Assembly: GCA_920105625.2 (NCBI GenBank)
Contig: OV050032.1
Location: 117,164,542 to 117,228,541, forward strand
Length of the DNA: 64,000 nt
Origin: Clusia tigrina
Taxonomy: Eukaryota; Arthropoda; Insecta; Diptera; Clusiidae
Direction: 5' to 3'
Shown here: positions 50,223 to 61,763 of the stretch, piece by piece
How positions within the stretch are numbered: position 1 is the stretch's first letter
How the letters are laid out: every line of letters starts with the position of its first letter
Translations under genes and position numbers: made by a program
Notes under the pieces: model-generated
The model's database searches: none
Told to the model about the DNA's origin: nothing
What the model saw: only the letters and a program-made list of their open reading frames with translations

Positions 50223-52227
50223 AGGTTTTATGACGCTCCAGTAAAAAGTTACAAGCATTTGTATGTTGCAAACTTTGATAGGTGTAGGACGTACCGTATA
50301 GAAGTTAGGGGCGTTTGAAGTTTTATCAGTGTTTGATTTGGGACTCTAGGGTAGCATAGTTTTGAGCGATGGTTTAAATTGACAAGAGGCTCGATTACTT
50401 TATTGTTACAAAACTTCAAGGTTTTATGACGCTCCAGTAAAAAGTTAGAAGCATTTGTATGTTGCAAACTTTGATAGGTGTTGGAAGTACCGTATAGAAG
50501 TTAGGGCCATTTGAAGTTTTATCAGTGTTTGATTTGGGACTCAAGGGTAGCATAGCTTTGAGCGATGGCTTAAATTGACAAGAGGCTCGAGTACTTTATT
50601 GTTACAAAATTTCAAGGTTTTATGACGCTCCAGTAAAAAGATACAAGCATTTGTATTTTGCAAACTTTGATAGGTGTAGGACGTACCGTATAGAAGTTAG
50701 GGCCATTTGAAGTTTTATCAGTGTTTGATTTGGGACTCACGGGTAGCATAGCTTTGAGCGATGGCTTAAATTGACAAGAGGCTCGAGTACTTTATTGTTA
50801 CAAAACTTCAAGGTTTTATGACGCTCCAGTAAACAAATACAAGCATTTGTATGTTGCAAACTTTGATAGGTGTAGGACGTACCGTATAAAAGTTAGGGCC
50901 ATTTGAAGTTTTATCAGTGTTTGGTTTGGGACTCAAGGATAGCATAGCTTTGAGCGATGGCTTAAATTGACAAGAGGCTCGAGTACTTTATTGTTACAAA
51001 ATTTCAAGGTTTTATGACGCTCCAGTAAAAAGTTACAAGCATTTGAATGTTGCCAACTTTGATAGGTGTAGGACGTACCGTATAGAAGTTAGAGCCATTT
51101 GAAGTTTTATCAGTGTTTGATTTGGGACTCAAAGGTAGCACAGCTTTGAGCGATGGCTTAAATAGACAAGAGGCTCGAGTACTTTATTGTTACAAAATTT
51201 CAAGGTTATATGACGCTCCAGTAAAAAGTTACAAGCATTTGTATGTATCAAACTTTGATAGGTGTCGGACGTACCGTATAGAAGTTAGGGGCGTTTGAAG
51301 TTTTATCAGTGTTTGATTTGGGACTCAAGGGTAGCATAGCTTTGAGCGATGGCTTAAATTGACAAGAGGCTCGAGTACTTCATTGTTACAAAATTTCAAG
51401 GTTTTATGACGCTCCAGTAAAAAGTTACAAGCATTTATATGTTGCAAACTTTGATAGGTGTAGGACGTACCGTAAAGAAGTTAGGGGCGTTTGAGGTTTT
51501 ATCAGTGTTTGATTTGGGACTCAAGGGTAGCATAGCCTTGAGCGATGGCTTAAATTGACAAGAGGCTGGAGTACTTTATTGTTGCAAAATTCCAAGGTTT
51601 TATGACGGTCCAGTTAAAAGATACAAGCATTTGTATGTTGCAAACTTTGATAGGTGTAGCACGTACCGTATAGAAGTTTGGGGCTTTTGAAGTTTTATCA
51701 GTGTTTGATTTGGGACTCTAGGGTAGCATAGCTTTGAGCGATAGCTTAAATTGACAAGAGGCTCGAGTACTTTATTGTTACAAAATTTCAAGGTTTTATG
51801 ACGCTCCAGTAAAAAGTTACAAGCATTTGTATGTTGCAAACTTTGATAGGTGTAGAACGTACCGTATAGAAGTTAGGGCCATTTGAAGTTTTATCAGTGT
51901 TTGATTTGGGACTCTAGGGTAGCATAGTTTTGAGCGATAGCTTAAATTGACAAGAGGCTCGAGTACTTCATTGTTACAAAATTTCAAGGTTTTATGACGC
52001 TCCAGTAAAAAGTTACAAGCATTTGTATGTATCAAACTTTGATAGGTGTAGGACGTGCCGTATAGAAGTTAGGGGCGTTTGAAGTTTTATCAGTGTTTGA
52101 TTTGGTACTCAAGGGTAGCATAGCTTTGAGCGATGGCTTAAATTGACAAGAGGCTCGAGTACTTCATTGTTACAAAATTTCAAGGTTTTATGACGCTCCA
52201 GTAAAAAGTTACAAGCATTTGTATGTT

Positions 52228-52617
52228 CCAAACTTTGATAGGTGTAGGACGTACCGTAAAGAAGTTAGGGCGTTTGAAGTTTTATCAGTGTTTGATTTGG
52301 GACTCTAGGGTAGCATAGCTTTAAGCGATAGCTTAAATTGACAAGAGGCTCGAGTACTTTATTGTTACAAAATTTCAAGGTTCTATGACGCTCCAGTAAA
52401 AAGTTACAAGCATTTGTATGTTCCAAACTTTGATAGGTGTAGGACGTACCGTAAAGAAGTTAGGGCGTTTGAAGTTTTATCAGTGTTTGATTTGGGACTC
52501 TAGGGTAGCATAGCTTTAAGCGATAGCTTAAATTGACAAGAGGCTCGAGTACTTTATTGTTACAAAATTTCAAGGTTCTATGACGCTCCAGTAAAAAGTT
52601 ACAAGCATTTGTATGTT
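52228..52617. repeat. Single-monomer tandem duplication (2 x 195 bp)
   Basis: Two adjacent monomers are identical at all rare positions: TATGTTCCAAAC, AAAGAAG, the one-base-deleted GTTAGGGCGTTTG, GCTTTAAGCGATAGC and GGTTCTATGAC. The homologous places near 57.1 and 63.2 kb carry this monomer once. Because 195 is divisible by three, such pairs can extend open frames by chance. Confidence 0.87.
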
Positions 52618-53439
52618 GCAAACTTTGATAGGAGTAGGACGTACCGTAAAGAAGTTAGGGCCATTTGAAGTTTTATCAGTGTTTGATTTGGGACTCTAGG
52701 GTAGCATAGCTTTGAGCGATAGCTTAAATTGACAAGAGGCTGGAGTACTTTATTGTTGCAAAATTCCAAGGTTTTATGACGGTCCAGTTAAAAGATACAA
52801 GCATTTGTATGTTGCAAACTTTGATAGGTGTAGGACGTACCGTATAGAAGTTAGGGGCGTTTGAAGTTTTATCAGTGTTTGATTTGGGACTCTAGGGTAG
52901 CATAGTTTTGAGCGATGGTTTAAATTGACAAGAGGCTCGATTACTTTATTGTTACAAAACTTCAAGGTTTTATGACGCTCCAGTAAAAAGTTAGAAGCAT
53001 TTGTATGTTGCAAACTTTAATAGGTGTAGGACGTACCGTATAGAAGTTAGGGCCATTTGAAGTTTTATCAGTGTTTGATTTGGGACTCAAGGGTAGCATA
53101 GCTTTGAGCGATGGCTTAAATTGACAAGAGGCTCGAGTACTTTATTGTTACAAAATTTCAAGGTTTTATGACGCTCCAGTAAAAAGATACAAGCATTTGT
53201 ATTTTGCAAACTTTGATAGGTGTAGGACGTACCGTATAGAAGTTAGGGCCATTTGAAGTTTTATCAGTGTTTGATTTGGGACTCACGGGTAGCATAGCTT
53301 TGAGCGATGGCTTAAATTGACAAGAGGCTCGAGTACTTTATTGTTACAAAACTTCAAGGTTTTATGACGCTCCAGTAAAAAAATACAAGCATTTGTATGT
53401 TGCAAACTTTGATAGGTGTAGGACGTACCGTATAGAAGT

Positions 53440-55840
53440 TACAGCCATTTGAAGTTTTATCAGTGTTTGATTTGGGACTCAAGGGTAGCACAGCTTTGAG
53501 CGATGGCTTAAATAGACAAGAGGCTCGAGTACTTTATTGTTACAAAATTTCAAGGTTATATGACGCTCCAGTAAAAAGTTACAAGCATTTGTATGTATCA
53601 AACTTTGATAGGTGTCGGACGTAACGTATAGAAGTTAGGGGCGTTTGAAGTTTTATCAGTGTTTGATTTGGGACTCAAGGGTAGCATAGCTTTGAGCGAT
53701 AGCTTAAATTGACAAGAGGCTCCAGTACTTCATTGTTACAAAATTTCAAGGTTTTATGACTCTCCAGTAAAAAGTTACAACCATTTTTATGTTGCAAACT
53801 TTGATAGGTGTAGGACGTACCGTAAAGAAGTTAGGGGCGTTTGAGGTTTTATCAGTGTTTGATTTGGGACTCAAGGGTAGCATAGCTTTGAGCGATGGCT
53901 TAAATTGACAAGAGGCTGGAGTACTTTATTGTTGCAAAATTCCAAGGTTTTATGACGGTCCAGTTAAAAGATACAAGCATTTGTATGTTGCAAACTTTGA
54001 TAGGTGTAGAACGTACCGTATAGAAGTTAGGGCCATTTGAAGTTTTATCAGTGTTTGATTTGGGACTCTAGGGTAGCATAGTTTTGAGCGATAGCTTAAA
54101 TTGACAAGAGGCTCGAGTACTTCATTGTTACAAAATTTCAAGGTTTTATGACGCTTCAGTAAAAAGTTACAAGCATTTGTATGTATCAAACTTTGATAGG
54201 TGTAGGACGTACCGTATAGAAGTTAGGGGCGTTTGAAGTTTTATCAGTGTTTGATTTGGGACTCAAGGGTAGTATAGCTTTGAGCGATGGCTTAAATTGA
54301 CAAGAGGCTCGAGTACTTCATTGTTACAAAATTTCAAGGTTTTATGACGCTCCAGTAAAAAGTTACAAGCATTTGTATGTTCCAAACTTTGATAGGTGTA
54401 GGACGTACCGTATAGAAGTTAGGGGCGTTTGAAGTTTTATCAGTGTTTGATTTGGTACTCAAGGGTAGCATAGTTTTGAGCGATGGTTTAAATTGACAAG
54501 AGGCTCGATTACTTTATTGTTACAAAACTTCAAGGTTTTATGACGCTCCAGTAAAAAGTTAGAAGCATTTGTATGTTGCAAACTTTGATAGGTGTAGGAC
54601 GTACCGTATAGAAGTTAGGGCCATTTGAAGTTTTATCAGTGTTTGATTTGGGACTCAAGGGTAGCATAGCTTTGAGCGATGGCTTAAATTGACAAGAGGC
54701 TCGAGTACTTTATTGTTACAAAATTTCAAGGTTTTATGACGCTCCAGTAAAAAGATACAAGCATTTGTATTTTGCAAACTTTGATAGGTGTAGGACGTAC
54801 CGTATAGAAGTTAGGGCCATTTGAAGTTTTATCAGTGTTTGATTTGGGACTCACGGGTAGCATAGCTTTGAGCGATGGCTTAAATTGACAAGAGGCTCGA
54901 GTACTTTATTGTTACAAAACTTCAAGGTTTTATGACGCTCCAGTAAAAAAATACAAGCATTTGTATGTTGCAAACTTTGATAGGTGTAGGACGTACCGTA
55001 TAAAAGTTAGGGCCATTTGAAGTTTTATCAGTGTTTGGTTTGGGACTCAAGGATAGCATAGCTTTGAGCGATGGCTTAAATTGACAAGAGGCTCGAGTAC
55101 TTTATTGTTACAAAATTTCAAGGTTTTATGACGCTCCAGTAAAAAGTTACAAGCATTTGAATGTTGCCAACTTTGATAGGTGTAGGACGTACCGTATAGA
55201 AGTTAGAGCCATTTGAAGTTTTATCAGTGTTTGATTTGAGACTCAAAGGTAGCACAGCTTTGAGCGATGGCTTAAATAGACAAGAGGCTCGAGTACCTTA
55301 TTGTTACAAAATTTCAAGGTTATATGACGCTCCAGTAAAAAGTTACAAGCATTTGTATGTATCAAACTTTGATAGGTGTCGGACGTACCGTATAGAAGTT
55401 AGGGGCGTTTGAAGTTTTATCAGTGTTTGATTTGGGACTCAAGGGTAGCATAGCTTTGAGCGATGGCTTAAATTGACAAGAGGCTCGAGTACTTCATTGT
55501 TACAAAATTTCAAGGTTTTATGACGCACCAGTAAAAAGTTACAAGCATTTGTATGTTGCAAACTTTGATAGGTGTAGGACGTACCGTAAAGAAGTTAGGG
55601 GCGTTTGAGGTTTTATCAGTGCTTGATTTGGGACTCAAGGGTAGCATAGCCTTGAGCGATGGCTTAAATTGACAAGAGGCTGGAGTACTTTATTGTTGCA
55701 AAATTCCAAGGTTTTATGACGGTCCAGTTAAAAGATACAAGCATTTGTATGTTGCAAACTTTGATAGGTGTAGCACGTACCGTATAGAAGTTTGGGGCTT
55801 TTGAAGTTTTATCAGTGTTTGATTTGGGACTCTAGGGTAG
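53440..55840. repeat. 2.4-kb segment duplicated at 58338-60738 (offset ~4898 bp), copy 1
   Basis: Shared rare variants in the same order: GTTACAGCC, GTGTCGGACGTAACG, GACTCTCCAG, GTTTGAGGTTTTATC, GACGGTCC, GTAGAACG, GACGCTTCAG, TAGTATAGC, TTTGGTACTC, CTCGATTAC, CTCACGGG, GATTTGAGACTCAAAGG and the very rare CAGTGCTTGATTT (55619 and 60517). A few differences separate the copies: CCATTTTTATG near 53780, TTTGGTTTGGG versus TTTGATTTGGG near 55036/59934, and CTCGAATAC near 60188. Confidence 0.88.
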
Positions 55841-57930
55841 CATAGCTTTGAGCGATGGCTTAAATTGACAAGAGGCTCGAGTACTTTATTGTTACAAAAC
55901 TTCAAGGTTTTATGACGCTCCAGTAAACAAATACAAGCATTTGTATGTTGCAAACTTTGATAGGTGTAGGACGTACCGTATAAAAGTTAGGGCCATTTGA
56001 AGTTTTATCAGTGTTTGGTTTGGGACTCAAGGATAGCATAGCTTTGAGCGATGGCTTAAATTGACAAGAGGCTCGAGTACTTTATTGTTACAAAATTTCA
56101 AGGTTTTATGACGCTCCAGTAAAAAGTTACAAGCATTTGAATGTTGCCAACTTTGATAGGTGTAGGACGTACCGTATAGAAGTTAGAGCCATTTGAAGTT
56201 TTATCAGTGTTTGATTTGGGACTCAAAGGTAGCACAGCTTTGAGCGATGGCTTAAATAGACAAGAGGCTCGAGTACTTTATTGTTACAAAATTTCAAGGT
56301 TATATGACGCTCCAGTAAAAAGTTACAAGCATTTGTATGTATCAAACTTTGATAGGTGTCGGACGTACCGTATAGAAGTTAGGGCGTTTGAAGTTTTATC
56401 AGTGTTTGATTTGGGACTCAAGGGTAGCATAGCTTTGAGCGATGGCTTAAATTGACAAGAGGCTCGAGTACTTCATTGTTACAAAATTTCAAGGTTTTAT
56501 GACGCTCCAGTAAAAAGTTACAAGCATTTATATGTTGCAAACTTTGATAGGTGTAGGACGTACCGTAAAGAAGTTAGGGGCGTTTGAGGTTTTATCAGTG
56601 TTTGATTTGGGACTCAAGGGTAGCATAGCCTTGAGCGATGGCTTAAATTGACAAGAGGCTGGAGTACTTTATTGTTGCAAAATTCCAAGGTTTTATGACG
56701 GTCCAGTTAAAAGATACAAGCATTTGTATGTTGCAAACTTTGATAGGTGTAGCACGTACCGTATAGAAGTTTGGGGCTTTTGAAGTTTTATCAGTGTTTG
56801 ATTTGGGACTCTAGGGTAGCATAGCTTTGAGCGATAGCTTAAATTGACAAGAGGCTCGAGTACTTTATTGTTACAAAATTTCAAGGTTTTATGACGCTCC
56901 AGTAAAAAGTTACAAGCATTTGTATGTTGCAAACTTTGATAGGTGCAGAACGTACCGTATAGAAGTTAGGGCCATTTGAAGTTTTATCAGTGTTTGATTT
57001 GGGACTCTAGGGTAGCATAGTTTTGAGCGATAACTTAAATTGACAAGAGGCTCGAGTACTTTATTGTTACAAAATTTCAAGGTTCTATGACGCTCCAGTA
57101 AAAAGTTACAAGCATTTGTATGTTCCAAACTTTGATAGGTGTAGGACGTACCGTAAAGAAGTTAGGGCGTTTGAAGTTTTATCAGTGTTTGATTTGGGAC
57201 TCTAGGGTAGCATAGCTTTAAGCGATAGCTTAAATTGACAAGAGGCTCGAGTACTTTATTGTTACAAAATTTCAAGGTTCTATGACGCTCCAGTAAAAAG
57301 TTACAAGCATTTGTATGTTGCAAACTTTGATAGGTGTAGGACGTACCGTAAAGAAGTTAGGGCCATTTGAAGTTTTATCAGTGTTTGATTTGGGACTCTA
57401 GGGTAGCATAGCTTTGAGCGATAGCTTAAATTGACAAGAGGCTGGAGTACTTTATTGTTGCAAAATTCCAAGGTTTTATGACGGTCCAGTTAAAAGATAC
57501 AAGCATTTGTATGTTGCAAACTTTGATAGGTGTAGGACGTACCGTATAGAAGTTAGGGGCGTTTGAAGTTTTATCAGTGTTTGATTTGGGACTCTAGGGT
57601 AGCATAGTTTTGAGCGATGGTTTAAATTGACAAGAGGCTCGATTACTTTATTGTTACAAAACTTCAAGGTTTTATGACGCTCCAGTAAAAAGTTAGAAGC
57701 ATTTGTATGTTGCAAACTTTGAAAGGTGTAGGACGTACCGTATAGAAGTTAGGGCCATTTGAAGTTTTATCAGTGTTTGATTTGGGACTCAAGGGTAGCA
57801 TAGCTTTGAGCGATGGCTTAAATTGACAAGAGGCTCGAGTACTTTATTGTTACAAAATTTCAAGGTTTTATGACGCTCCAGTAAAAAGATACAAGCATTT
57901 GTATTTTGCAAACTTAGATAGGTGTAGTAC
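55690..57930. repeat. 2.2-kb segment duplicated at the window's right end (offset ~6074 bp), copy 1
   Basis: The order CTGGAG/GTAGCACG, GTAAACAAATAC, TTTGGTTTGGG, TTGAATGTTGCC, TAGCACAGC, TATGTATCAAAC, CATTTATATG, CTGGAG/GTAGCACG, GTAGAACG-type, TGTTCCAAAC, CTGGAG/GGGGCG, CTCGATTAC recurs from about 61764 to the window edge. Copy 1 alone has GTGCAGAACG (near 56943), a one-base loss in GTTAGGGCGTTTG (near 56379, which fuses two monomers into an 82-aa frame) and TTTGAAAGGTG (near 57719). Confidence 0.87.
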
Positions 57931-58225
57931 GTACCGTATAGAAGTTAGGGCCATTTGAAGTTTTATCAGTGTTTGATTTGGGACTCACGGGTAGCATAGC
58001 TTTGAGCGATGGCTTAAATTGACAAGAGGCTCGAGTACTTTATTGTTACAAAATTTCAAGGTTTTATGACGCTCCAGTAAAAAGATACAAGCATTTGTAT
58101 TTTGCAAACTTAGATAGGTGTAGGACGTACCGTATAGAAGTTAGGGCCATTTGAAGTTTTATCAGTGTTTGATTTGGGACTCACGGGTAGCATAGCTTTG
58201 AGCGATGGCTTAAATTGACAAGAGG
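57830..58225. repeat. Single-monomer tandem duplication with private CTTAGATAG
   Basis: Two adjacent TATTTTGCAAAC/CTCACGGG monomers both carry CAAACTTAGATAGG (57904-57920 and 58098-58115), a change seen nowhere else among the TATTTTGC monomers. Only the first has GTGTAGTACG, so that change arose after the duplication. Confidence 0.87.
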
Positions 58226-58421
58226 CTCGAGTTCTTTATTGTTACAAAATTTCAAGGTTTTATGACTCTCCAGTAAAAAGTTACAAGCATTTGTATGTAT
58301 CAAACTTTGATAGGTGTCGGACGTAACGTATAGAAGTTACAGCCATTTGAAGTTTTATCAGTGTTTGATTTGGGACTCAAGGGTAGCACAGCTTTGAGCG
58401 ATGGCTTAAATAGACAAGAGG
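58226..58421. repeat. Mosaic monomer combining three local subtypes
   Basis: GACTCTCCAG (58264) is otherwise seen at about 53757 and 58657. TATGTATCAAAC with GTGTCGGACGTAACG (58294-58328) belongs to the monomer after TAGCACAGC. GTTACAGCC (about 58335) belongs to the monomer before it. CTCGAGTTCTTTATTG is private. One monomer thus joins markers that elsewhere sit in three different units. Confidence 0.8.
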
Positions 58422-60738
58422 CTCGAGTACTTTATTGTTACAAAATTTCAAGGTTATATGACGCTCCAGTAAAAAGTTACAAGCATTTGTATGTATCAAA
58501 CTTTGATAGGTGTCGGACGTAACGTATAGAAGTTAGGGGCGTTTGAAGTTTTATCAGTGTTTGATTTGGGACTCAAGGGTAGCATAGCTTTGAGCGATAG
58601 CTTAAATTGACAAGAGGCTCGAGTACTTCATTGTTACAAAATTTCAAGGTTTTATGACTCTCCAGTAAAAAGTTACAAGCATTTGTATGTTGCAAACTTT
58701 GATAGGTGTAGGACGTACCGTAAAGAAGTTAGGGGCGTTTGAGGTTTTATCAGTGTTTGATTTGGGACTCAAGGGTAGCATAGCCTTGAGCGATGGCTTA
58801 AATTGACAAGAGGCTGGAGTACTTTATTGTTGCAAAATTCCAAGGTTTTATGACGGTCCAGTTAAAAGATACAAGCATTTGTATGTTGCAAACTTTGATA
58901 GGTGTAGAACGTACCGTATAGAAGTTAGGGCCATTTGAAGTTTTATCAGTGTTTGATTTGGGACTCTAGGGTAGCATAGTTTTGAGCGATAGCTTAAATT
59001 GACAAGAGGCTCGAGTACTTCATTGTTACAAAATTTCAAGGTTTTATGACGCTTCAGTAAAAAGTTACAAGCATTTGTATGTATCAAACTTTGATAGGTG
59101 TAGGACGTACCGTATAGAAGTTAGGGGCGTTTGAAGTTTTATCAGTGTTTGATTTGGGACTCAAGGGTAGTATAGCTTTGAGCGATGGCTTAAATTGACA
59201 AGAGGCTCGAGTACTTCATTGTTACAAAATTTCAAGGTTTTATGACGCTCCAGTAAAAAGTTACAAGCATTTGTATGTTCCAAACTTTGATAGGTGTAGG
59301 ACGTACCGTATAGAAGTTAGGGGCGTTTGAAGTTTTATCAGTGTTTGATTTGGTACTCAAGGGTAGCATAGTTTTGAGCGATGGTTTAAATTGACAAGAG
59401 GCTCGATTACTTTATTGTTACAAAACTTCAAGGTTTTATGACGCTCCAGTAAAAAGTTAGAAGCATTTGTATGTTGCAAACTTTGATAGGTGTAGGACGT
59501 ACCGTATAGATGTTAGGGCCATTTGAAGTTTTATCAGTGTTTGATTTGGGACTCAAGGGTAGCATAGCTTTGAGCGATGGCTTAAATTGACAAGAGGCTC
59601 GAGTACTTTATTGTTACAAAATTTCAAGGTTTTATGACGCTCCAGTAAAAAGATACAAGCATTTGTATTTTGCAAACTTTGATAGGTGTAGGACGTACCG
59701 TATAGAAGTTAGGGCCATTTGAAGTTTTATCAGTGTTTGATTTGGGACTCACGGGTAGCATAGCTTTGAGCGATGGCTTAAATTGACAAGAGGCTCGAGT
59801 ACTTTATTGTTACAAAACTTCAAGGTTTTATGACGCTCCAGTAAAAAAATACAAGCATTTGTATGTTGCAAACTTTGATAGGTGTAGGACGTACCGTATA
59901 AAAGTTAGGGCCATTTGAAGTTTTATCAGTGTTTGATTTGGGACTCAAGGATAGCATAGCTTTGAGCGATGGCTTAAATTGACAAGAGGCTCGAGTACTT
60001 TATTGTTACAAAATTTCAAGGTTTTATGACGCTCCAGTAAAAAGTTACAAGCATTTGAATGTTGCCAACTTTGATAGGTGTAGGACGTACCGTATAGAAG
60101 TTAGAGCCATTTGAAGTTTTATCAGTGTTTGATTTGAGACTCAAAGGTAGCACAGCTTTGAGCGATGGCTTAAATAGACAAGAGGCTCGAATACTTTATT
60201 GTTACAAAATTTCAAAGTTATATGACGCTCCAGTAAAAAGTTACAAGCATTTGTATGTATCAAACTTTGATAGGTGTCGGACGTACCGTATAGAAGTTAG
60301 GGGCGTTTGAAGTTTTATCAGTGTTTGATTTGGGACTCAAGGGTAGCATAGCTTTGAGCGATGGCTTAAATTGACAAGAGGCTCGAGTACTTCATTGTTA
60401 CAAAATTTCAAGGTTTTATGACGCTCCAGTAAAAAGTTACAAGCATTTGTATGTTGCAAACTTTGATAGGTGTAGGACGTACCGTAAAGAAGTTAGGGGC
60501 GTTTGAGGTTTTATCAGTGCTTGATTTGGGACTCAAGGGTAGCATAGCCTTGAGCGATGGCTTAAATTGACAAGAGGCTGGAGTACTTTATTGTTGCAAA
60601 ATTCCAAGGTTTTATGACGGTCCAGTTAAAAGATACAAGCATTTGTATGTTGCAAACTTTGATAGGTGTAGCACGTACCGTATAGAAGTTTGGGGCTTTT
60701 GAAGTTTTATCAGTGTTTGATTTGGGACTCTAGGGTAG
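58338..60738. repeat. 2.4-kb segment, copy 2
   Basis: It matches 53440-55840 through the same chain of rare variants at an offset near 4898 bp (25 monomers minus 2 bp). The match ends about 60740, where this copy has CGATAGC and copy 1 has CGATGGC, followed by different monomers. Its left edge lies inside a mosaic monomer at 58226. Confidence 0.87.
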
Positions 60739-61763
60739 CATAGCTTTGAGCGATAGCTTAAATTGACAAGAGGCTCGAGTACTTTATTGTTACAAAATTT
60801 CAAGGTTTTATGACGCTCCAGTAAAAAGTTACAAGCATTTGTATGTTGCAAACTTTGATAGGTGTAGAACGTACCGTATAGAAGTTAGGGCCATTTGAAG
60901 TTTTATCAGTGTTTGATTTGGGACTCTAGGGTAGCATAGTTTTGAGCGATAGCTTAAATTGACAAGAGGCTCGAGTACTTCATTGTTACAAAATTTCAAG
61001 GTTTTATGACGCTCCAGTAAAAAGTTACAAGCATTTGTATGTATCAAACTTTGATAGGTGTAGGACGTACCGTATAGAAGTTAGGGGCGTTTGAAGTTTT
61101 ATCAGTGTTTGATTTGGTACTCAAGGGTAGCATAGCTTTGAGCGATGGCTTAAATTGACAAGAGGCTCGAGTACTTTATTGTTACAAAATTTCAAGGTTT
61201 TATGACGCTCCAGTAAAAAGTTACAAGCATTTGTATGTTGCAAACTTTGATAGGTGTAGGACGTACCGTAAAGAAGTTAGGGCCATTTGAAGTTTTATCA
61301 GTGTTTGATTTGGGACTCTAGGGTAGCATAGCTTTGAGCGATAGCTTAAATTGACAAGAGGCTGGAGTACTTTATTGTTGCAAAATTCCAAGGTTTTATG
61401 ACGGTCCAGTTAAAAGATACAAGCATTTGTATGTTGCAAACTTTGATAGGTGTAGGACGTACCGTATAGAAGTTAGGGGCGTTTGAAGTTTTATCAGTGT
61501 TTGATTTGGGACTCTAGGGTAGCATAGTTTTGAGCGATGGTTTAAATTGACAAGAGGCTCGATTACTTTATTGTTACAAAACTTCAAGGTTTTATGACGC
61601 TCCAGTAAAAAGTTAGAAGCATTTGTATGTTGCAAACTTTGATAGGTGTAGGATGTACCGTATAGAAGTTAGGGCCATTTGAAGTTTTATCAGTGTTTGA
61701 TTTGGGACTCAAGGGTAGCATAGCTTTGAGCGATGGCTTAAATTGACAAGAGGCTGGAGTACT

